DNA from: Caulobacter sp. UNC279MFTsu5.1
GTDB taxonomy: Bacteria; Pseudomonadota; Alphaproteobacteria; Caulobacterales; Caulobacteraceae
Assembly: GCF_900114015.1 (NCBI RefSeq)
Contig: NZ_FORN01000054.1
Location: 1 to 36,967, forward strand
DNA: 36,967 nt
Direction: 5' to 3'
The notes under the pieces were generated by a model. The model made no database searches. It was not told the origin of the DNA and saw only the letters and a program-made list of their open reading frames with translations. Below, piece after piece: positions 23,366 to 30,211 of this stretch (position 1 is the first letter of the stretch; each line of letters opens with the position of its first letter). The translations under genes and the position numbers were made by a program.

Positions 23366-24196
23366 TTACCCCACGAACGCCCGCTCGATCACGAAGTCGC
23401 CCGGCTCGGCGTTGGAGCCTTCCGTCAGGCCGTGGGCCTCCAGCAGGGCGGCGGTGTCCTTGATCATCGCCATCGAGCCGCAGAGCATGGCGCGGTCGTG
23501 CTCGGGATCGAACCTCACCTGCTCCAGGCCGAGGTCGGCGAACAGCTTGCCGCTCTCGATCAGGTCGGTGAACCGGCCCTGGCGCTCGAACGGCTCGCGG
23601 GTGACGGTGGGATAGTAGACGAGCTGGGCCCTGGCCTCGTCGCCGACCAAGGGGTCGTCGTGGATTTCGGCGGTGAACAGGTCGCGATAGGCCAGTTCCT
23701 GCACCTCGCGCACGCCGTGGGCGACGATCACCTGCTCGAAGCGGCTGTAGGCGTCGGGGTCGCGGGCCACCGACAGCCAGGGCGCCAGGCCCGTGCCGGT
23801 GCCGAACAGGAACAGGCGCTTGCCGGGGCGGACGGCGTCCAGCACCAGGGTGCCGGTCGGCTTCTTGCCCAGCAGCACCTGGTCGCCTGCCTTGATCTGC
23901 TGCAGGCGCGAGGTCAGCGGGCCGTCGGGCACCTTGATCGAGAAGAACTCCAGCTCCTCGGCGAAGTGCGGCGAGCCGATCGAATAGGCGCGCAGGATCG
24001 GCTTCTTCTCGCCCAGCTCCTCGCGGGGCGGCAGGCCGATCATCACGAACTCGCCCGAGCGGAAGCGGAAGCTGGCCGGGCGGGTGATGGCGAAGCTGAA
24101 CAGGCGGTCCGTCCAGTGCTTGACCCACAGCACGGTCTCGGTGTGCCAGGCGGCTTCCTTCGGGGGCGCGGGGGCGGTGGTTTCGATGGCCGTCAT
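23366..24196 (-). CDS. fpr: Ferredoxin/flavodoxin--NADP reductase
   Basis: Fpr is a cytoplasmic FAD enzyme that passes electrons between NADPH and ferredoxin or flavodoxin, often linked to iron-sulfur repair and oxidative stress. The 276-residue product has the FAD-binding RAYSIGSP motif (about residues 69-76), the SIKVPDGPLTSRLQ segment, the NADP-binding GTGTGLAPWLSVARDP (about 131-146), CGSMAMIKDTAALLEAHGL (about 235-253), and ends in FVIERAFVG. Bacterial subclass I Fpr enzymes typically end in such an aromatic-Val-Gly pattern. The divergent gap of 284 bases to the lipoprotein gene holds both promoters. I see no clear operator in it. Confidence 0.93.
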   Translation of the reverse strand: MTAIETTAPAPPKEAAWHTETVLWVKHWTDRLFSFAITRPASFRFRSGEFVMIGLPPREELGEKKPILRAYSIGSPHFAEELEFFSIKVPDGPLTSRLQQIKAGDQVLLGKKPTGTLVLDAVRPGKRLFLFGTGTGLAPWLSVARDPDAYSRFEQVIVAHGVREVQELAYRDLFTAEIHDDPLVGDEARAQLVYYPTVTREPFERQGRFTDLIESGKLFADLGLEQVRFDPEHDRAMLCGSMAMIKDTAALLEAHGLTEGSNAEPGDFVIERAFVG

Positions 24197-24480
24197 AATG
24201 TGCGTTTCAAGTCCTGGACGCGCGGCGGACCGCGGAATTCTGAGATGGCGTCGCCACGGCCCAGAAGCGACTGCGTCTCATGTGAGCAGAGCCGGCCGGA
24301 TGTCAACTTTGGTGGTCTGAAAGGGCTTTGAGAAAATCTTCCCCAAAAGCGTCAAAATGGCGGGCGCCTGTTTTTTGAACCGTGTCAAAATTGTGATTGC
24401 CGCCTCCCCAAACGGGGCGCACTCTTCCTCCGCTTCCAAAGCCCGAAGACGGCGCGGAGGCCAATGATACGGAGGAACGT
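24197..24480. other. Divergent intergenic region fpr / lipoprotein
   Basis: No gene is seen. The sequence is unusually A+T-rich for this genome around 24310-24410 (for instance TTTTTTGAACCGTGTCAAAA), as expected for promoter DNA serving two outward-facing genes. GGAGG at 24472-24476 is the ribosome binding site of the lipoprotein gene. I found no family A, B or C repeat here. Confidence 0.5.
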
Positions 24481-24870
24481 ATGCGGGTAAGGTTCGTAAA
24501 GGCCGCCGCGGCGGCCAGTCTGTTAGCGTTAAGCGTAGCTGCCTGCGGGCAGGAAACCGGCAACACCGGTCAGCAACCTCAACAAGTCTCTCTCCAAGGC
24601 AAGGCGGTCACCGCCTCCGGCTGCGTGCGGCCGGTGGAATCGACGTCCTGCCTGGTGGTTCGCGGCCCCGGCGGCGGCTACTACGACGTCTCGGGCGCCA
24701 GTCCGGCGCCGGATCCCACCAAGGGCGTGGCGATCTCCCTCACCGGGCGTGACCTGGGCGAGAACACCGAATGCGGCCGCAAGCTGAAGGACGTGAAGTG
24801 GTCGTACCTCAACATCCAATGCGCCGCCCTTACCCCGGCGCCCACGCCGGAAGCGGAAAAGGCCGGCTGA
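24481..24870 (+). CDS. Putative lipoprotein
   Basis: The 129-residue product starts MRVRFVKAAAAASLLALSVAAC, a type II signal peptide whose lipobox VAAC puts the acylated cysteine at residue 22. The mature protein begins CGQETGNTGQQPQQ, a flexible linker. It then has a compact domain with four cysteines (SGCVRP, TSCLVV, TECGRK, IQCAAL) that can pair into two disulfides, ending in a Pro/Ala/Glu tail. It should be anchored to the inner or outer membrane facing the periplasm. No family with a known role is recognised. The ATG at 24481 is preceded by CGGAGGAA 7 bases upstream, whereas the upstream extension of the frame is not protein-like. Confidence 0.8.
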   Translation: MRVRFVKAAAAASLLALSVAACGQETGNTGQQPQQVSLQGKAVTASGCVRPVESTSCLVVRGPGGGYYDVSGASPAPDPTKGVAISLTGRDLGENTECGRKLKDVKWSYLNIQCAALTPAPTPEAEKAG

Positions 24871-24881
24871 TCGGCTGAGGC

Positions 24882-25073
24882 TCAGGCTTCGCCGGAGCCC
24901 GGATCCGTCCGGGTCTTCGGCGAATCCGAACTGTCCTCCGCGCCGCGAGGCTCCGTCGCGGGACGCGGAGCCTTGCCGTCGCCTTGGTTCCCGCCCTGAG
25001 CGGGACGCTGGTTCTCGTTCTCCACCTCGCGGTTGGACGGTCGGCCGGGGGCGTGACTGGCGGATGTGGGCAT
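24882..25073 (-). CDS. Small disordered hypothetical protein
   Basis: The 63-residue product (MPTSASHAPGRPSNREVENE...) is rich in Pro, Gly, Asp, Glu, Ser and Arg, with almost no hydrophobic residues, and should be disordered. No family is recognised. What supports it as a gene is a strong ribosome binding site, GGGAGGAAA, about 8 bases before the ATG. It converges with the lipoprotein gene and reads away from tRNA-Trp. Codon composition alone would not separate it from chance. The 247 bases between it and the tRNA hold no convincing gene. Confidence 0.5.
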   Translation of the reverse strand: MPTSASHAPGRPSNREVENENQRPAQGGNQGDGKAPRPATEPRGAEDSSDSPKTRTDPGSGEA

Positions 25074-25275
25074 GGGTGTTTCCTCCCGGCTTCGGCGGGT
25101 GCGGAGACCTAACGCGCTGCGTCGGCGGCTGATCCTTCCGAGCGCGCGAGCGGCGGAATGCGCGGATCGTGCTCCGGCCGCTTGCCGGGCTCGAACGACC
25201 CTGCTAAACGACGCGGCTCTGGCGATGAGACCAACGCGCCGGCGGGCTTCAAAGAGCCTACCGGCGCGATGTTCA

Positions 25276-25305
25276 TTGCCGGAAAGCCGGAATCTCCGCT
25301 AAGGG
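25276..25305 (+). promoter_or_regulatory. Candidate housekeeping promoter of tRNA-Trp
   Basis: TTGCCGG (25276-25282) and GCTAAGGG (25298-25305), 15 bases apart, resemble the Caulobacter housekeeping promoter (TTGACGS, 10-14 bases, GCTANAWC). Transcription would start about 10 bases before the tRNA. The spacing is one base long and the second box is imperfect. Confidence 0.35.
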
Positions 25306-25320
25306 GATCGCGGTTCCGCA

Positions 25321-25395
25321 GGAGTGTAGCTCAGCTGGTAGAGCATCGGTCTCCAAAACCGAGGGTCGTGGGTTCGAGTCCCTCCACTCCTGCCA
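25321..25395 (+). tRNA. tRNA-Trp (CCA anticodon)
   Basis: AGGAGTG and CACTCCT form a full acceptor stem. GCTC/GAGC makes the D stem, and TCGGT/ACCGA the anticodon stem around CTCCAAA, giving anticodon CCA at 25354-25356. TTCGAGT is the T loop. G73 and CCA (25393-25395) are encoded. The T stem GTGGG/CCCTC has one T-T mismatch. It lies 63 bases before secE, the usual place for tRNA-Trp in many bacteria. Confidence 0.96.
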
Positions 25396-25458
25396 CTATA
25401 TGTCATCGGTCACCCGGCTTTCGGGCTGACCTATCGAAAGTCGCGAGCCTCTTAAGTC

Positions 25459-25797
25459 ATGGCCAGGAAACCGGGTTCTAGCCCGTCTGCGATCAAGAAC
25501 CGCGCCGCGAAGACGGCCGCGGCGCTGGCGCCTTCCGCCCAGGCGGCGCCGGTCGCTAAAGGAGGCGCCGCCGCCAAGGCTCCGGCCGCGCCGAAGAAGC
25601 CGATCAACCCGGTCCGCTTCGCGCAGGAAGTCCGCGCCGAAGCCCGCAAGATCACCTGGACCACCCGCAAGGAGACCTGGATCACCTCGGTGATGGTCTT
25701 CATCATGGTGGTGCTGGCCTCGCTGTTCTTCACCTTCGCCGACTGGATCCTGGGCTTGGGTTCGCACTTGATCCTCAAGTTCGCCGCCGCGGGATAA
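25459..25797 (+). CDS. secE: Preprotein translocase subunit SecE
   Basis: SecE is the essential clamp-like subunit of the SecYEG protein channel in the inner membrane. The 112-residue product has the single-helix form: the conserved amphipathic segment NPVRFAQEVRAEARKITWTTRKETW (residues about 50-74) leads into one membrane helix, about 75-98. An Ala/Pro/Lys-rich extension of about 48 residues precedes this domain. Such extensions are found in alphaproteobacteria and are probably disordered. secE follows tRNA-Trp and precedes nusG by 8 bases, as in the common tRNA-secE-nusG order. Confidence 0.95.
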   Translation: MARKPGSSPSAIKNRAAKTAAALAPSAQAAPVAKGGAAAKAPAAPKKPINPVRFAQEVRAEARKITWTTRKETWITSVMVFIMVVLASLFFTFADWILGLGSHLILKFAAAG

Positions 25798-25805
25798 GAA
25801 ACATC

Positions 25806-26363
25806 ATGAGCACCGACACCGCGTCCAACCCGAACCACAAGTGGTACATCGTCCACGCCTACTCGAACTTCGAGAAGAAGGTGGCCGAGAGCATCCGCGA
25901 ACAGGCCAAGAGCCACGGCCTGGAAGACAGCTTCTCCGAAATCCTGGTTCCGACCGAGGACGTCGTCGAGATCCGTCGCGGCCGCAAGGTCAACGCCGAG
26001 CGCAAGTTCTTCCCCGGCTACGTGCTGGTGAAGATGAACCTCTCGGACGAAGCCTATCACCTGATCAAGAACACCCCGAAGGTCACGGGCTTCCTGGGCA
26101 GCGCGTCCAAGCCGCAGCCGGTCTCCGAAAAGGAAGTCCAGCGCATCATCGGCACGATCGAGGAGGGCGTCGAGCGCCCCAAGACCGTGGTGCTGTTCGA
26201 GGTCGGCGAGAACGTCCGCGTCACCGACGGCCCGTTCGCCAGCTTCAACGGCTCGGTCGAGCAGGTCGACGAGGAGCGGGCCCGCCTGCGCGTCACCGTC
26301 TCGATCTTCGGCCGCGCCACCCCGGTGGAACTGGAATACAGCCAGGTCGAGAAGATCGCCTAA
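25806..26363 (+). CDS. nusG: Transcription termination/antitermination factor NusG
   Basis: NusG binds RNA polymerase across the DNA cleft, suppresses pausing, couples to ribosomal protein S10 and aids Rho. The 185-residue product has the N-terminal NGN domain (KWYIVHAYSNFEKKVAESI, about residues 12-30; RKFFPGYVLVKMNL, about 67-80) and the C-terminal KOW domain (VRVTDGPFASFNGSVEQVDE and onward). The ending VELEYSQVEKI is typical. It starts 8 bases after secE, so the two are co-transcribed. A strong terminator follows 27 bases after its stop. This separates it from rplK, its usual downstream partner, which lies about 3.4 kb away. Confidence 0.96.
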   Translation: MSTDTASNPNHKWYIVHAYSNFEKKVAESIREQAKSHGLEDSFSEILVPTEDVVEIRRGRKVNAERKFFPGYVLVKMNLSDEAYHLIKNTPKVTGFLGSASKPQPVSEKEVQRIIGTIEEGVERPKTVVLFEVGENVRVTDGPFASFNGSVEQVDEERARLRVTVSIFGRATPVELEYSQVEKIA

Positions 26364-26390
26364 GGGCGGCTCTCTCAGTCGAAGCTTCGA

Positions 26391-26422
26391 AAACCCCGCG
26401 CCGGAAACGGCGCGGGGTTTTT
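26391..26422 (+). terminator. Rho-independent terminator after nusG
   Basis: AAACCCCGCGCCG (26391-26403) pairs exactly with CGGCGCGGGGTTT (26408-26420) around a GAAA tetraloop and is followed by further T residues. It is one of the strongest terminators in the window and ends the tRNA-Trp-secE-nusG unit. Confidence 0.92.
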
Positions 26423-26448
26423 GCTGTCTGCCCCATAGGCGTCCCGCC

Positions 26449-26856
26449 TCACGCCCCCTCGAACGCCGACAGGATCGGGCAGGGGCCGGACGTGGTCTCG
26501 CCGCAGGCGTGGGCCAGGCGCTGGAGGGCGTTGCGGGCCGTCCGCAGCTCGGCGATCCTGGCGTCCAGGGCGGCGACGCGCTCCAGCGCCAGGCCGCGCG
26601 CCCGGGCGTGGTCGTCGCCGGCGTCCAGGGCCAGCAGCTCGGCGACCTGCTCCAGGGTGAAGCCGGCCGCCTGGGCCGCGCGGATGAAGCGCAGGCGGCG
26701 GGCGTCCGTCTCGCCGTAGCGCCGCACCCCGCCGGCCGAGCCGCCGCCGTCGGGCCGGGGCGGCTGCTCCAGCAGGCCGCGCCGCTGGTAGTAGCGCACG
26801 GTCTCCACGCCCACGCCGCCCGCCCGGGCCAGGCCCGCGATCGTCGTCGTCTTCAT
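26449..26856 (-). CDS. MerR-family metal-type transcriptional regulator
   Basis: The 135-residue product has the MerR winged-helix domain (TIAGLARAGGVGVETVRYYQ, residues 5-24, with RRGLLEQPPR), the dimer helix (LERVAALDARIAELRTARN, about 91-109) and a C-terminal metal loop with Cys118 and Cys126 in HACGETTSGPCPIL. Such regulators twist a long-spaced promoter on binding their metal. The two cysteines are seven residues apart, as in CueR (Tn501 MerR has eight), while the position of CueR Ser77 or MerR Cys82 reads His83/Asp. The metal is thus uncertain. It diverges from a glutaredoxin-MauE-like gene, and a perfect operator lies between them. The ATG at 26856 gives the expected MerR N-terminus. 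Confidence 0.9.
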   Translation of the reverse strand: MKTTTIAGLARAGGVGVETVRYYQRRGLLEQPPRPDGGGSAGGVRRYGETDARRLRFIRAAQAAGFTLEQVAELLALDAGDDHARARGLALERVAALDARIAELRTARNALQRLAHACGETTSGPCPILSAFEGA

Positions 26857-26871
26857 CGTCGCATCCGTCCC

Positions 26872-26903
26872 TTGACTCCGTACCATGGTACGGAACCCAT
26901 ATG
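26872..26903 (+). promoter_or_regulatory. MerR operator within a long-spaced promoter
   Basis: TTGACT (26872-26877) is a good -35 box. CCGTACCATGGTACGG (26878-26893) is a perfect 16-base palindrome with the CCGTAC-N4-GTACGG arms of the mercury-resistance operator of Tn501 and Tn21. A -10 candidate (CATATG or CCATAT near 26897-26903) follows at 19-20 bases, the extended spacing expected for MerR control of the gene at 26943. Confidence 0.85.
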
Positions 26904-26942
26904 GACGGGGTCCCGTTCTCGGACAAGCCGGAGACCCCCGCC

Positions 26943-27689
26943 ATGACCGCCTCGACGCCGCCCCGGACCGCCGTCCTCCACCGGATGGCCACCGACCAGC
27001 ACCTTTGCCCCTGGGGCCTGCGCGCCAGGGACCTGCTGCGCCGTCGGGGCTATGCGGTCGAGGACCATCTGCTGACGACACGGGAGGAGATCGACGTCTT
27101 CAAGGCCGCCCACGGGGTGGCGACCACGCCCCAGGCCTTCATCGACGGCCGGCGGATCGGCGGCTACGACGACCTTCGCCGCCACTTCGGCCTGAAGGTG
27201 CGCGACCCCAAGGCTCTGACCTACACGCCGGTCCTGGCGGTGTTCGCCGTCGCCGCCCTGATGGCCCTGGCCGCCAGCTACGCCACGAGCGGCCAGGCCC
27301 TGACCCCGCACGCGCTGCAGTGGTTCATCGCCTTTTCGATGTGCGTGCTGGGCCTGTTGAAGCTGCGCGACGTCGACGGCTTCGCCACCATGTTCCTGGG
27401 CTACGACCTGCTGGCCCGGCGTTGGCCGCCCTACGGCTGGATCTATCCGTTCGCCGAGGTCGGGGCGGGGGTGCTGATGATCGCCGGGGCCCTGACCTGG
27501 CTGTCGGCCCCGGTCGCCCTGTTCATCGGGAGCGTCGGGGCGGCGTCGGTGTTCAAGGCCGTCTATCTCGACAAGCGCGCGCTGAAATGCGCCTGCGTCG
27601 GCGGCGACAGCAACGTGCCGCTGGGCTTCGTGTCGCTGACCGAGAACCTGATGATGATCGCCATGGCCGTCTGGATGTTGGCGATGTAG
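26943..27689 (+). CDS. Glutaredoxin-like domain fused to MauE-like membrane protein
   Basis: The 248-residue product begins with a glutaredoxin-like thioredoxin fold: LHRMATDQHLCPWG puts a single active-site cysteine at 22 (CPWG instead of CPxC), VATTPQAFIDG has the cis-proline (about residues 59-69), and IGGYDDLRRHFG completes the domain. About four membrane helices follow (residues 95-112, 125-140, 165-190, 192-205) in the style of MauE/DoxX-like redox proteins. A KCACVGG motif (Cys216, Cys218) and a last helix end the protein. It may shuttle thiols or a thiol-bound metal across the membrane, an inference. The ATG at 26943 is preferred to one at 26901, which overlaps the promoter -10. It is regulated by the divergent MerR. 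Confidence 0.83.
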   Translation: MTASTPPRTAVLHRMATDQHLCPWGLRARDLLRRRGYAVEDHLLTTREEIDVFKAAHGVATTPQAFIDGRRIGGYDDLRRHFGLKVRDPKALTYTPVLAVFAVAALMALAASYATSGQALTPHALQWFIAFSMCVLGLLKLRDVDGFATMFLGYDLLARRWPPYGWIYPFAEVGAGVLMIAGALTWLSAPVALFIGSVGAASVFKAVYLDKRALKCACVGGDSNVPLGFVSLTENLMMIAMAVWMLAM

Positions 27690-27704
27690 CGGCCTTACGG
27701 ACGC

Positions 27705-28295
27705 TCACGCGGTGGGATGTTTCGCCCGCAGCCCCGTCATCATCACGTCCAGCAGCCGCCGGGCGCTGGGCTCCCAGCCGGGCTGTTCGTAGCCCTGGGC
27801 GACGCCGGTCATCATCCGCACGACGTCGTCGAAGCCGATGTCGGGGCGGATGTCGCCGGCGGCGCTGGCCGCCTCGGTCAGGCGGCGCAGGGCGGCGGAG
27901 ATGCTGGCGCCCGAGCTGGCGTAGAGCCGCTCGCCCTCGCCGGGATCGGCGCGCAGGGCCGGGGCCACGACCCGCTTGGTGGCCAGATAGTCGATCAGCT
28001 GGTCCAGCCAGGCCGCCAGGGCCTCGCCCGCCGGGCGCTGCGCGAGCAGGGCCTCGGCCGAGGCGGTCAGCTGCTCGACCTCGCGCGCATAGACCGCCGC
28101 GACCAGGGCGTCGCGGGCGGGAAAGTGGCGATAGAGCGTGCCGATGCCGACGCCCGCCCGTCGGGCGACATCCTCCAGCGGGGCCTCTGCGCCTACTTCG
28201 GTGAACGCCGCCTTGGCCGCCGCCAGCAGCAGGTCGCGGTTGCGCAGGCTGTCGGCGCGGGGCTTGCGCGACCGGATTTCCAACTCTTTCGACAT
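27705..28295 (-). CDS. TetR-family transcriptional regulator
   Basis: The 196-residue product has a TetR-type DNA-binding domain: LRNRDLLLAAAKAAFTEVG (about residues 17-35), then the helix-turn-helix APLEDVARRAGVGIGTLYRH (about 38-57) and FPARDALVAAVYAREVEQL. The C-terminal ligand domain matches the type found with AefR/YbiH-like regulators ending WLDQLIDYLATKR and RLLDVMMTGLRAK. The ligand is unknown. It diverges from an SDR gene. A near-palindrome CTCCGAATATGTATCCGGAG at 28321-28340 in the 106-base gap is the obvious operator, suggesting repression of both genes. The ATG at 28295 gives the expected N-terminus. Confidence 0.9.
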   Translation of the reverse strand: MSKELEIRSRKPRADSLRNRDLLLAAAKAAFTEVGAEAPLEDVARRAGVGIGTLYRHFPARDALVAAVYAREVEQLTASAEALLAQRPAGEALAAWLDQLIDYLATKRVVAPALRADPGEGERLYASSGASISAALRRLTEAASAAGDIRPDIGFDDVVRMMTGVAQGYEQPGWEPSARRLLDVMMTGLRAKHPTA

Positions 28296-28320
28296 CGTGC
28301 CCTTGAAAAGCGGAGTGTGC

Positions 28321-28340
28321 CTCCGAATATGTATCCGGAG
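28321..28340. promoter_or_regulatory. Probable TetR operator
   Basis: CTCCGAATATGTATCCGGAG is symmetric at 16 of its 20 positions, with CTCCG/CGGAG outer arms. It lies 25 bases from the TetR start and about 60 bases from the SDR start, in the position expected for control of both divergent genes. Confidence 0.6.
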
Positions 28341-28401
28341 CCGTCCTCCATTTAATATCGCGGACGGGTTTCGACAACAGACTTGCAAGGAAACCAAGGT
28401 C

Positions 28402-29370
28402 ATGAGCGGACAATTCGGAGCCAAATCCACCACCGACGAGGTCCTGGCCGGCGTCGATCTTTCCGGCAAGCGCGTGCTGGTCACCGGGGTCTCGGCGGGG
28501 CTCGGCGTCGAGACCGCCCGCGCCCTGGCGGCCCGCGGCGCCCAGGTGGTCGGGGCCGCGCGGGATCTGGCCAAGGCGCAGGGCGCGACCGGCGTCGTGC
28601 GGGAAGCGGCGGCCGCCGCCGGCGGTTCGCTGGAGCTGGTGGCGCTGGACCTGGCGGATCTTTCCAGCGTGCGGGCCTGCGCCGACGCCCTGGTCGCCGA
28701 CGGCCGGCCGTTCGACCTGGTCATCGCCAACGCCGGGGTGATGGCCCCGCCGTTCGGCAAGACCGCCGACGGGTTCGAGACCCAGTTCGGCACCAACCAT
28801 CTGGGTCACTTCCTGTTGATTAACCGCATCGCCGGCCTGCTGAAGGCGGGGTCGCGCGTCGTGTCGCTGGCCTCGTCGGGCCACCGCTTCTCGGACGTGA
28901 ACCTCGAGGATCCGAACTTCGAGACCACCGAATACGTGCCGTTCGAGGCCTATGGCCGCTCCAAGACCGCCAACATCCTGTTCGCCGTCGAGTTCGACGC
29001 CCGCCACAAGGACCGCGGCGTGCGGGCGACGGCGGTCCATCCGGGCGGCATCCAGACCGAGCTGGCCCGGCACCTGGATCCGGCCTTCATCCAGAAATGG
29101 ATCGACGACCTGAACGCCCAGGCCGAGGCCGAGGGGGCTCCGCCCATCGAGTGGAAGACCATTCCGCAGGGCGCGGCCACCAGCGTCTGGGCCGGGGTCG
29201 TGGCGCCGGTCGAAGAGGTCGCCGGGTGCTATTGCGAAGACTGCCACGTGGCCGAGCTGGTCGAGGACGCGTCGCAGATCCGCGCCGGCGTGCGCTCCTA
29301 CGCCCTCGACTCGGCCCGCGCCCAGGCGTTGTGGGCGCTGAGCGAGCGGATGGTCGGCGAGACGTTCTAG
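28402..29370 (+). CDS. Short-chain dehydrogenase/reductase
   Basis: The 322-residue product is an SDR of the longer, retinol-dehydrogenase/protochlorophyllide-reductase-like kind. The cofactor loop TGVSAGLGVE is at residues 28-37, NAG in VIANAGVMAPP near 109-113, the catalytic Ser in LASSGHR near 158-159, and the Tyr-x3-Lys pair is Tyr184/Lys188 in EAYGRSKTANILFAVE. CYCEDCHVAE near residue 276 is an unusual Cys cluster in the C-terminal part. NADP preference is likely, since an Arg follows strand 2 (AARDLAKAQG). The substrate is unknown. It is divergent from the TetR-family gene that probably represses it. Family A repeat copy 4 follows downstream. Confidence 0.92.
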   Translation: MSGQFGAKSTTDEVLAGVDLSGKRVLVTGVSAGLGVETARALAARGAQVVGAARDLAKAQGATGVVREAAAAAGGSLELVALDLADLSSVRACADALVADGRPFDLVIANAGVMAPPFGKTADGFETQFGTNHLGHFLLINRIAGLLKAGSRVVSLASSGHRFSDVNLEDPNFETTEYVPFEAYGRSKTANILFAVEFDARHKDRGVRATAVHPGGIQTELARHLDPAFIQKWIDDLNAQAEAEGAPPIEWKTIPQGAATSVWAGVVAPVEEVAGCYCEDCHVAELVEDASQIRAGVRSYALDSARAQALWALSERMVGETF

Positions 29371-29440
29371 GTTTCGGCTCGCGACGCCCTCTCTTTTTCG
29401 GGGGAGGGGGCGGTCGCATATCGATTGGCTGAGAAAAGAG

Positions 29441-29554
29441 CTGTCATCCCGGACAAGCCCCGCGGAGCCGGGCGCAGATCCGGGACCGCCGGAAGCGCAT
29501 GCGTTCGGGCGTCGGTCCCGGATCTTCGCGCTGCGCGCTCGTCCGGGATGACAG
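29441..29554. repeat. Intergenic palindromic repeat, family A, copy 4
   Basis: CTGTCATCCCGGAC (29441-29454) and GTCCGGGATGACAG (29541-29554) are exact arms. The inner pair is GATCCGGGACCG and CGGTCCCGGATC, as in the copy at 866. The gap 29371-29775 between the SDR gene and rplK holds this repeat and the rplK leader, and no gene. Confidence 0.88.
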
Positions 29555-29775
29555 TCATTTTTGGTCCTATGCTATTGGCTTGTTCTGGAGAGAACGGGCG
29601 CCCGCGCCGCTGGACTCCCATGCCCCCGCCTGCTACATGCCGCGCCTTCGCCCCAGGACCCCGTCCCGGGGCGTGCTCGTCGTTCGCGGCGGGATCAAAT
29701 CCGTGGGAGGGACGCCAAGCCCGCACCACGGCCAACCAGCGAAGGCCGCCCGTTCGGCTTTCATGAGAGGATACA

Positions 29776-30207
29776 ATGGCTAAGAAGATCCTGGGCTATA
29801 TCAAGCTCCAGGTGAAGGCCGGCTCCGCCACGCCTTCACCGCCCATCGGCCCGGCTCTGGGTCAGCGCGGCGTCAACATCATGGGCTTCTGCAAGGAGTT
29901 CAACGCGCGCACCGAGAACGTCGAAAAGGGCACTCCCCTGCCGACCGTCATCACGGTCTATCAGGACAAGTCGTTCACCTTCGTCACCAAGACGCCCCCG
30001 GCGACGCACTATCTGAAGCAGATCACCGGCCTGAAGTCCGGCGCCAAGCTGACCGGTCGCGAGACCGTCGGCCAGGTCACCCGCACCCAGCTGCGCGAGA
30101 TCGCCGAAAAGAAGATGAAGGACCTGAACGCCAACGATCTCGAGGCCGCGGCCAAGATCATCGAAGGCTCCGCCAAGGCCATGGGCCTGAAGATCGTGGA
30201 GGCCTAA
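29776..30207 (+). CDS. rplK: 50S ribosomal protein L11
   Basis: L11 sits at the base of the L7/L12 stalk and binds the GTPase-associated region of 23S rRNA; it is needed for RelA activation. The 143-residue product has the Pro-rich N-terminal domain (YIKLQVKAGSATPSPPIGPA and LGQRGVNIMGFCKEFN) and the rRNA-binding C-terminal domain (TRTQLREIAEKKMKDLNAND and onward to AMGLKIVEA). A ribosome binding site (GAGAGGA) precedes the ATG by about 5 bases. It is followed by rplA after 4 bases. In many bacteria nusG lies just upstream. Here more than 3 kb intervenes, so rplK-rplA must have their own promoter in the 220-base leader. Confidence 0.97.
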   Translation: MAKKILGYIKLQVKAGSATPSPPIGPALGQRGVNIMGFCKEFNARTENVEKGTPLPTVITVYQDKSFTFVTKTPPATHYLKQITGLKSGAKLTGRETVGQVTRTQLREIAEKKMKDLNANDLEAAAKIIEGSAKAMGLKIVEA

Positions 30208-30211
30208 GACC

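Noticed and set aside
25066..25302. Arg-rich frame between the disordered protein gene and tRNA-Trp
   Set aside because: Composition is what chance gives in GC-rich DNA, there is no ribosome site, and it overlaps the likely tRNA promoter.
25364..25385. T-T mismatch in the tRNA-Trp T stem as a sign of a pseudogene
   Set aside because: All other stems, the anticodon loop, the T loop and the encoded CCA are intact. A single mismatch does not argue against function.
29582..29595. GTTCT-GGAG-AGAAC palindrome in the rplK leader as an SOS box
   Set aside because: Alphaproteobacterial LexA sites are direct repeats (GTTC-N7-GTTC). This is an inverted repeat with different spacing. It may simply be a small hairpin.
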